A DNA stretch of 23,937 nt from Irineochytrium annulatum (taxonomy: Eukaryota; Chytridiomycota; Chytridiomycetes; Chytridiales; Chytridiaceae), in contig JADGJL010000356.1 of NCBI GenBank assembly GCA_027600665.1, forward strand, positions 1 through 23,937, given 5' to 3'. The notes under the pieces are model-generated. The model was not told the DNA's origin. It saw only the letters and a program-made list of their open reading frames with translations, and did not search any database. Shown here piece after piece: positions 18,759 through 23,937 of this stretch (positions within the stretch are counted from its first letter, which is position 1; every line of letters starts with the position of its first letter). Made by a program: the position numbers and the translations under genes.

Positions 18759-20205
18759 ATGCCCAAGACCGACGTCCCGCACGAGATCCACCATGATATT
18801 CCGAAGGAGCACCACCGCCATCGCGTCGGCGGCTGGATGCCGGCCGATCATCGCCTTCATAGGGAGTGGCTCGGCCAGCAGATCGCGCACGTGGAGAAGA
18901 ATCCGAAAGAGTTCAGCCCGGTCATTGAGGAGTTTGAGCAGCTCATTGAGAAAATCCCGCGTATCTACATGTACTTTACCGCAATGTTCGATGAGATCCC
19001 TGCTAAGAAGTGAGTTTCACGAGGTTACCTTCTGACGTGGGAGTTACTTGTATTTCGGGCGTGTTGATCCATTGCTGACCTTGGCTGGCAACTTCAGACC
19101 CTACAACAAGGACGTGACGGGACAACGACAGATCAAGGATTACAAGCAGATGCTCCAGCTTCTAAATCATATCATCACTACCGCACCGTCCTGGACCGAG
19201 GCATCTGAAAAGGTCGGCATGGTGGGCACGCCGATGAACGCCTGTTTTGATTGGCCCATGGGCACCCCGTCCGGCAACGCTGCCTTCCTCGACCCGGAGG
19301 TCAACGCCATGCTTAAGAAAGTGCTCAACGAGTGGGGCAAGTTCCTCAAGTCACCCGAGTCCGCCTACGTGCTGAAGAAGAACCATACCGGGTGGTTTGG
19401 CGAGACGGCTGTACACGATCTTCAAACCGTTGCCAACAAGGCCGCTGGCACGAGCCATGAATTCGCCGACATCTTTGTCTGCGATCCGGGCCACGAGACG
19501 CACGGGTACAAGTCCTGGGACGACTTCTTCACGCGGCAGCTGAAGGACGGCGTCCGACCGGTGGCTGCCCCCAACGACGACAGCGTCATCGCCAACGCCT
19601 GCGAGTCAAAGCCGTTCAACATCCAGCGCGATTGCAAGATGCGCGACCGCTTCTGGACGAAGGGCCAACCGTACTCCATCTCCGACATGCTCGGGCATGA
19701 TCCGCTCGCCAACCAATTCGCCGGCTGCACCGTCTACCAGGCGTTCCTCTCGGCGCTTTCATACCACCGTTGGCACGCCCCCGTCTCCGGCACCATCAAG
19801 CGCGCCATGGTCGTCGACGGCACCTACTTCTCGGAGCCGCTCTGGGAAGGCATCGGCGACCCGGAAGCCCGCCACGAGATTGATCCGGCCTCCCTCGACG
19901 TCGCGCAGGGCTACATAGCCCAGCTGGCCGTGCGCGCCGTCATCTTCATCGAGGCCGACAATCCGGACATTGGGCTGATGGCGTTCGTTGGGATCGGGAT
20001 GGACGAGGTGTCGACGTGTGATATCACGGTCACGGAGGGGCAGAAGGTTAAGAAGGGAGATGAGACGGGGATGTTCCACTTCGGCGGGTCGAGCCACTGC
20101 CTGCTGTTCAGGAAGGGGGTGCACCTCGACGGGTTCCCGAAACCCGGCCAGGACTACAATGTGCCTGTGCGCAGCAAGCTAGCGGTCGTTAAGGGACAGA
20201 AGTAG
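18759..20205 (+). CDS. PsiD/PSD-like pyruvoyl-dependent decarboxylase, copy B
   Basis: Exons 18759-19009 (251 nt) and 19098-20205 (1108 nt) have exactly the same lengths as those of copy A and encode 452 aa. By eye the two proteins differ at about 67 positions, roughly 85% identity, with long unchanged blocks around DWPMGTPSGNAAFLDPEVNA, YHRWHAPVSGTIKRAMVVDG and HFGGSSHCLLFRKG. The GGSS processing motif (413-416) and the HAP/DGTYFSEP region are intact, so this copy should also mature to a pyruvoyl enzyme. Differences cluster in the N-terminal domain, around 235-250 (RQLKDGVRPVAAP versus REVKESFRPIASP) and near 355-360 (DPASLDVA versus SLAGLSTA). The introns (88 and 84 nt) have diverged in sequence. 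As with copy A, the substrate is unknown; an aromatic amino acid is suggested only by similarity to PsiD. Confidence 0.9.
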
Positions 20206-20830
20206 TTTGATTTGAAACTATGAACAACTGCAGTTAGCCAATTTACAGTCTTTACCTTGTACTTTATTGTATACCTTGTTGTCCTTCACCTTCACCGGGT
20301 GCATTGATTGACATTGTCATCTTTGGTTTTGAATACCTCCGATGCTTAAAGAACCATTTGCGATCCCAAGATGGCAGTGGTGAAGGGCAAGAAGTTACGC
20401 TCAGCTAGATTTGAAAGCCACCATAAGCATCACCCACGACACGCTATCAGGGAACCTTACGGAACGGAATCAAGCAGATGTATTAGCGAAGGTTGGACAG
20501 GATGAAGCCCGCTTCCGCCCTTGTAAGTTCAGCAGGGCATAGCCGCAACTGAACGTGAAGTCGGGCCAATGTACAAGCGGCTGAGGGGATCTCAAGCGCG
20601 TGTGAGCTTGTGTGTGGGATGCGTCGCAGGCTAATTAGCGACGCTGGTGTTTTTGAGTTCGAGTTCGAGAAACTCTGTTTCACTTGCTTCACTTCTGCCT
20701 TGGCTGAGACTTTCCCCCTTTTGTTGTTATCGTGCGCTTCACAACAGACATTAAAACCCGCCGGCCGAGTTCGCAGAATGCAACACCTTCAACCCAACAG
20801 CTCTACTCCAACTCCGTCTCCCCCCACGGC
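20206..20830. other. Intergenic region with duplicated 3' flank and a possible RNase H relic
   Basis: The first 140 bp share blocks with the flank of copy A. Around 20399-20520 one frame reads ISITHDTLSGNLTERNQADV followed by LAKVG, which recalls the C-terminal H...GN...AD.LAK.G signature of retrotransposon RNase H domains. It is short and flanked by stops, so the relic call is weak. The rest up to 20830 is the chitin deacetylase promoter. Confidence 0.35.
20232..20343 (+). repeat. 3'-flank blocks shared by the two decarboxylase genes (copy B side)
   Basis: Blocks at 20232-20247 and 20325-20343 are identical to the reverse complement of blocks beyond copy A. They lie in the expected 3' untranslated region, so they may be a duplicated UTR or conserved 3'-end signals. 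Confidence 0.8.
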
Positions 20831-22056
20831 ATGTTCTCTTTTCTTCTTCGCCTGGCCGCCGTCGGTGCGCTCGCATCGACGTCCTGGCCTGCGCGCGATA
20901 AGCCGGTTCCCGCCAACAGCGACTGGACAAGGCAGTATCTCTCGACGGCGAGCATTCCCGACATCCCCGTCAACAAGCAAATGCTGCCCAGCCCGAACTT
21001 CTCTGGGGACTACACCTCATGCAACGACCCAAAGAGCTGGGCTCTCACCTTTGGTGAGCTCTCTCGCCTGCAATGCTCACGTGTGGAAATTGTTCTAACA
21101 TAAAATTTGTGAAGATGACGGTCCCGGTCCATACACGAACGCGCTCCTCGACGCACTCGACGTCGCGAAAGTCCAAGTCACTTTCTTCGTCGTCGGCAGC
21201 CGCCTCGCGGAAGACCCCGCTCAAATCGCCACCCTTCAGCGCGCGTACAAGGCCGGCCATCAAATCGGCATCCACACCTGGTCCCATTCCGCGCTTACGA
21301 CTTTATCCAGGTAAAGGTCGTTCTTTCTGTGGACCTCTAAGCTTACCCAAATATTTTTTTATTTTTTTTTTGTTAACCAGCGACGTCATCCTCGCCGAGC
21401 TCATCTACACGCGCGACATCATCATCTCCGCCATCGGCGTCGCCCCGAGGTACATGCGACCCCCGTACGGCGACATCGACGACCGCGCGAGGGCCGTCAT
21501 CAAGACTCTGGGGCTCGAGATCGTGGGCTGGTCGCGCGACACAGGGGACTGGCAGCTGTCGCAGTACCCTGGCAGCCCGATTAGGCCTGATGACGTTGAG
21601 AAGGCGGTGGCCAAGTGGATTGCTAGCCCGCCCAAAAACGGGATTATCTCCCTGCAGCATGACCTGTGGAAGCTGTCCGCGGGCGAGGGGGAGAAGGTCC
21701 TGCCGATGGTCATCAAGGCGGGCTTCAACGTAGTGCCCGTGCACCAGTGCATCGGCGGGCCATCGCCTTACTTCGAAGATGCGACCGAGCCCGCGTCAAC
21801 GGTCACTTCGACGGCCACGGTGACGACGGCGACCGGGCAAGTGGTGGGTGTAAGCAGGCCTGCCCTCACGACGCTCGAAGCGACGGCGTCGTCGTCGTCG
21901 ACGACGATCACAGTCATTGTGGTGCCTTCCACAAGGGTTTACCCGCCGGCCACTGCTTCCCCCAACATCGTCCACTCGTCATCCGCGGCCGCCTTCGGAG
22001 GCGTTAAGGTTGCCGCAGCGTTGTCTGTTGGCGCCGTCTTACTTTTTTTATTTTAA
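20831..22056 (+). CDS. CDA: Chitin deacetylase (CE4 family), secreted and GPI-anchored type
   Basis: Three exons (20831-21053, 21115-21310, 21381-22056) encode 364 aa. The enzyme class hydrolyses N-acetyl groups of cell-wall chitin to make chitosan. CE4 motifs are complete: TFDDGPGPYT (catalytic D75, metal-binding D76), HTWSH (metal ligands H128 and H132), RPPYGDIDDR, DTGDW and the final LQHDL. The N-terminus MFSFLLRLAAVGALAS is a signal peptide. After the catalytic domain come a Ser/Thr-rich stretch (TVTSTATVTTATG) and a C-terminal hydrophobic tail (AAALSVGAVLLFLF), the pattern of a GPI-anchor signal. The protein should therefore sit on the plasma membrane or wall. Its start codon is the first ATG giving a signal peptide. 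It is followed by the SUN-like gene on the same strand, 234 bp away. Confidence 0.93.
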
Positions 22057-22290
22057 CTCTGTGATCGCTCTTTGGCTGTGTCTTCGCCTTTGTGAGACCT
22101 TGATGCTCACTCTTTTATGTCCTCTTGCGTACTCCGATCCACGTTGCACTTGAATGCCCTCCCGACGCCATACTCATATCTTTATGGATCTTTTGTTTCT
22201 ATTTATACCATTCAAGCTCATGGTCTTCTCGTTGTTTAAAAAAACGTGTTCCGAATTATCGTTGAAGGCCACGTCGGAAGAAAAAGACGC

Positions 22291-23937
22291 ATGCATATGC
22301 CCCAACTATGGGTCTGGCTGGGCGTCCTTTGCTCCGTTCTCGGCTCGGCGGCGGCCGACGCCTGGACGCCAGCCGGCCTGATGGAGACCTGCCGCGCCGA
22401 CCCATGGCCGTCACCGCCAGTGCATGCCAATCCGGGGAACCGCGCTGTTGCTTGGGAAGTCCCGGATGCCGCGAACGTTGAACGCGTACCTCCTGACGAC
22501 GAACCACCACCTCCGAGAGATACGCGTGCTTTGGAGTCGGCCGCGAAGGTGGAGCCCGAGATACTTCTGCCGACCGAGGGTCTCGACCCAGTCCTTGCCA
22601 ATGCGGTCAAGGAAGTGTTCGGAGGCGCGGATGCAGATGCGGGGGAGAAAACATTGAAGTATCGTCTCGGGGCAGCTGATCCTGCAGGCGATTTGCAAGG
22701 TTCGCGCAATCTTCGATTCTATCGCTGTCGTTCAATGCTCACGTATTTCGTCCCGAAGATCCTTCACTGGCAACAGCGGATCTATACCCACTGGAGAAAG
22801 AGGAGGAGCTCCGTGAAAGCATGCCGATTTTGATGCCGCCTTTGGGAACGGAGCCGACCCCTTCAGTTCAGGAAACCCGAGCTGTTCAAACCACTTCATC
22901 AAATAGTTCGGGTGCGAACCCGAGCTTGGAGTCATCCGTGAAGGCAAAGGCGAAGGAAGAGCAGATTACACTGATCCCGACAGTTTCCAAGCTACTACCT
23001 GAAGCGAGAGTTGAAGAGGGGCTTCCATCACCGACGGTACACGACGAAGCAACATTTGTCGCGAACCCTGTGGCGACAACGTCGGCAATGACGATAACGG
23101 CAAGTTCAGAGTCGGTGCCGCCGACGTCGGTCGTTCACACGTATACTGTTATAACTGGCGACGTTTTCGAAGAGAAGACGACGACGACGTCCAGCGATAC
23201 GTTACACCCTCCATCATCGACGCCGATATCAACGACCTCATTTCAGGCACCGCCGACGTCGAACCCTACAGTTGCGTCATCACCGACTCAAGTTCAAACG
23301 ACGTCCGCGGCTGCAACTTCGACGCCGGCTCGCAAAGAGCCACCAACACCAGAGTCCCTAAAGAAGCGCTTTAATCACGCATCCTTTGATTGCGGCGCTT
23401 TGATCCTCGGAACGAACCCCGGCGCTTCATCCGCCACATCGATCCTAGTGTCAAGCAAGGATCAATATATGCTGAACCAGTGCTCCACCCGACCCCGCTT
23501 TGTCACCGTCGAGCTCTGCGAGGCCATCATGATCGACTCCATCATCCTCGCCAACTTTGAGTTCTTCTCCAGCACTTTCCGGGACGTCCGCGCCCTCGTG
23601 GGCGAACGGTACCCGCCCTCAGTCGAGCAGCCCTGGATCGAGGTCGGGAAGTTCGTGGCCAGGAACGTGAGGGGGATGCAGGTGTTCGTCGTGGACAAGC
23701 CGAGGATTTTCTCAAAGTACTTGCGCGTTGAGTTTGATAGCCACTACGGGGACGAGTACTACTGCCCGTTGACGACGCTGAAGGTGTATGGGACCACGGA
23801 AATGGAGGCGTTTAAGGCGGAAGAGGAGGAGCTGGCGAGGATTCAGCAGATGGAGCAGCAGGCAGCGGTGGAGGAGGCCGTGAAGATGATGGCGAAGGAG
23901 GTTGACGTCGGCGTTCATGTTTGGGAGGCGGTAGGAC
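22291..23937 (+). CDS. SLP1: SLP1-like SUN-domain protein (cut by window end)
   Basis: Exon 22291-22699 joins 22759 onward across a 59-nt phase-1 intron; the frame stays open to the window edge (about 529 residues seen). The N-terminus MHMPQLWVWLGVLCSVLGSA is a signal peptide. A long Ser/Thr/Pro- and Glu-rich linker follows (about residues 40-345). The SUN-like domain has FNHASFDCGALILGTNPGAS, DQYMLNQCS, VELCEAIMIDSIILANFEFF, and the ending SHYGDEYYCPLTTLKVYGTT. These are typical of the SLP1/osteopotentia-type SUN family of the ER and nuclear envelope, implicated in folding or quality control of membrane proteins. After the domain a Glu/Gln-rich coiled coil begins (EAFKAEEEELARIQQMEQQ). Family members usually have a later membrane segment, which would lie outside the window. 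Confidence 0.9.

Noticed and set aside
1..23937. CRISPR arrays, bacterial operons or prophage
   Set aside because: No regularly spaced identical repeats are present, and the genes are eukaryotic with spliceosomal introns.

Overview
The window is a piece of a fungal nuclear genome. It is GC-rich and gene-dense, with genes on both strands and no operons. Most genes have short GT-AG introns of about 48-90 nt, often with ctaac/ctaat-like branch sites near the 3' end. The gene set is fungal: chitin deacetylase with a GPI-type tail, copper tyrosinase, Xi/omega-type glutathione transferase, SLP1-type SUN protein, and PF12588-type decarboxylases. I cannot place the fungus more precisely; an early-diverging or basidiomycete lineage is possible. 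Exon coordinates are my own reading of splice sites, checked by reading phase and by family alignment from memory. No transcript data were available.

Left part (1-8.3 kb). The 5' half of a PPIL2-type U-box/cyclophilin gene (minus strand, cut by the window edge) is divergent from a very large NLR-like receptor gene (1420-6274, plus). The receptor has a TIR domain, a NACHT NTPase, WD40 repeats and ankyrin repeats in one 1574-aa chain. A glutathionyl-hydroquinone reductase-type GST gene converges on it from the right. A tRNA-Pro(AGG) gene follows.

Middle part (8.3-13.3 kb). This holds an intronless orphan gene of 436 aa and a six-exon gene for a tyrosinase carrying two ricin-B-like lectin modules ahead of its copper centre.

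Right-middle part (13.4-20.4 kb). Two closely related genes for PsiD/phosphatidylserine-decarboxylase-like pyruvoyl enzymes lie head to head, 3.3 kb apart between start codons. They have identical exon lengths, about 85% protein identity by eye, and share blocks of 3'-flanking sequence. Between them are two unrecognised genes: a coiled-coil protein, and an acidic protein built from repeated exons of the same phase. A decayed copy of one repeat exon of the acidic gene lies outside the pair, at 13.5 kb on the minus strand.

Right end (20.8-23.9 kb). A secreted, GPI-anchored-type chitin deacetylase is followed by an SLP1-like SUN-domain protein cut by the window edge.

The most striking items are the TIR-NACHT-WD40-ANK receptor, a probable innate-immunity or cell-death switch, and the decarboxylase pair with its acidic repeat-exon gene family. 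Tyrosinase, the aromatic-amino-acid-decarboxylase-like enzymes and the quinone-processing GST could share aromatic/quinone chemistry, but this link is inferred from proximity only.
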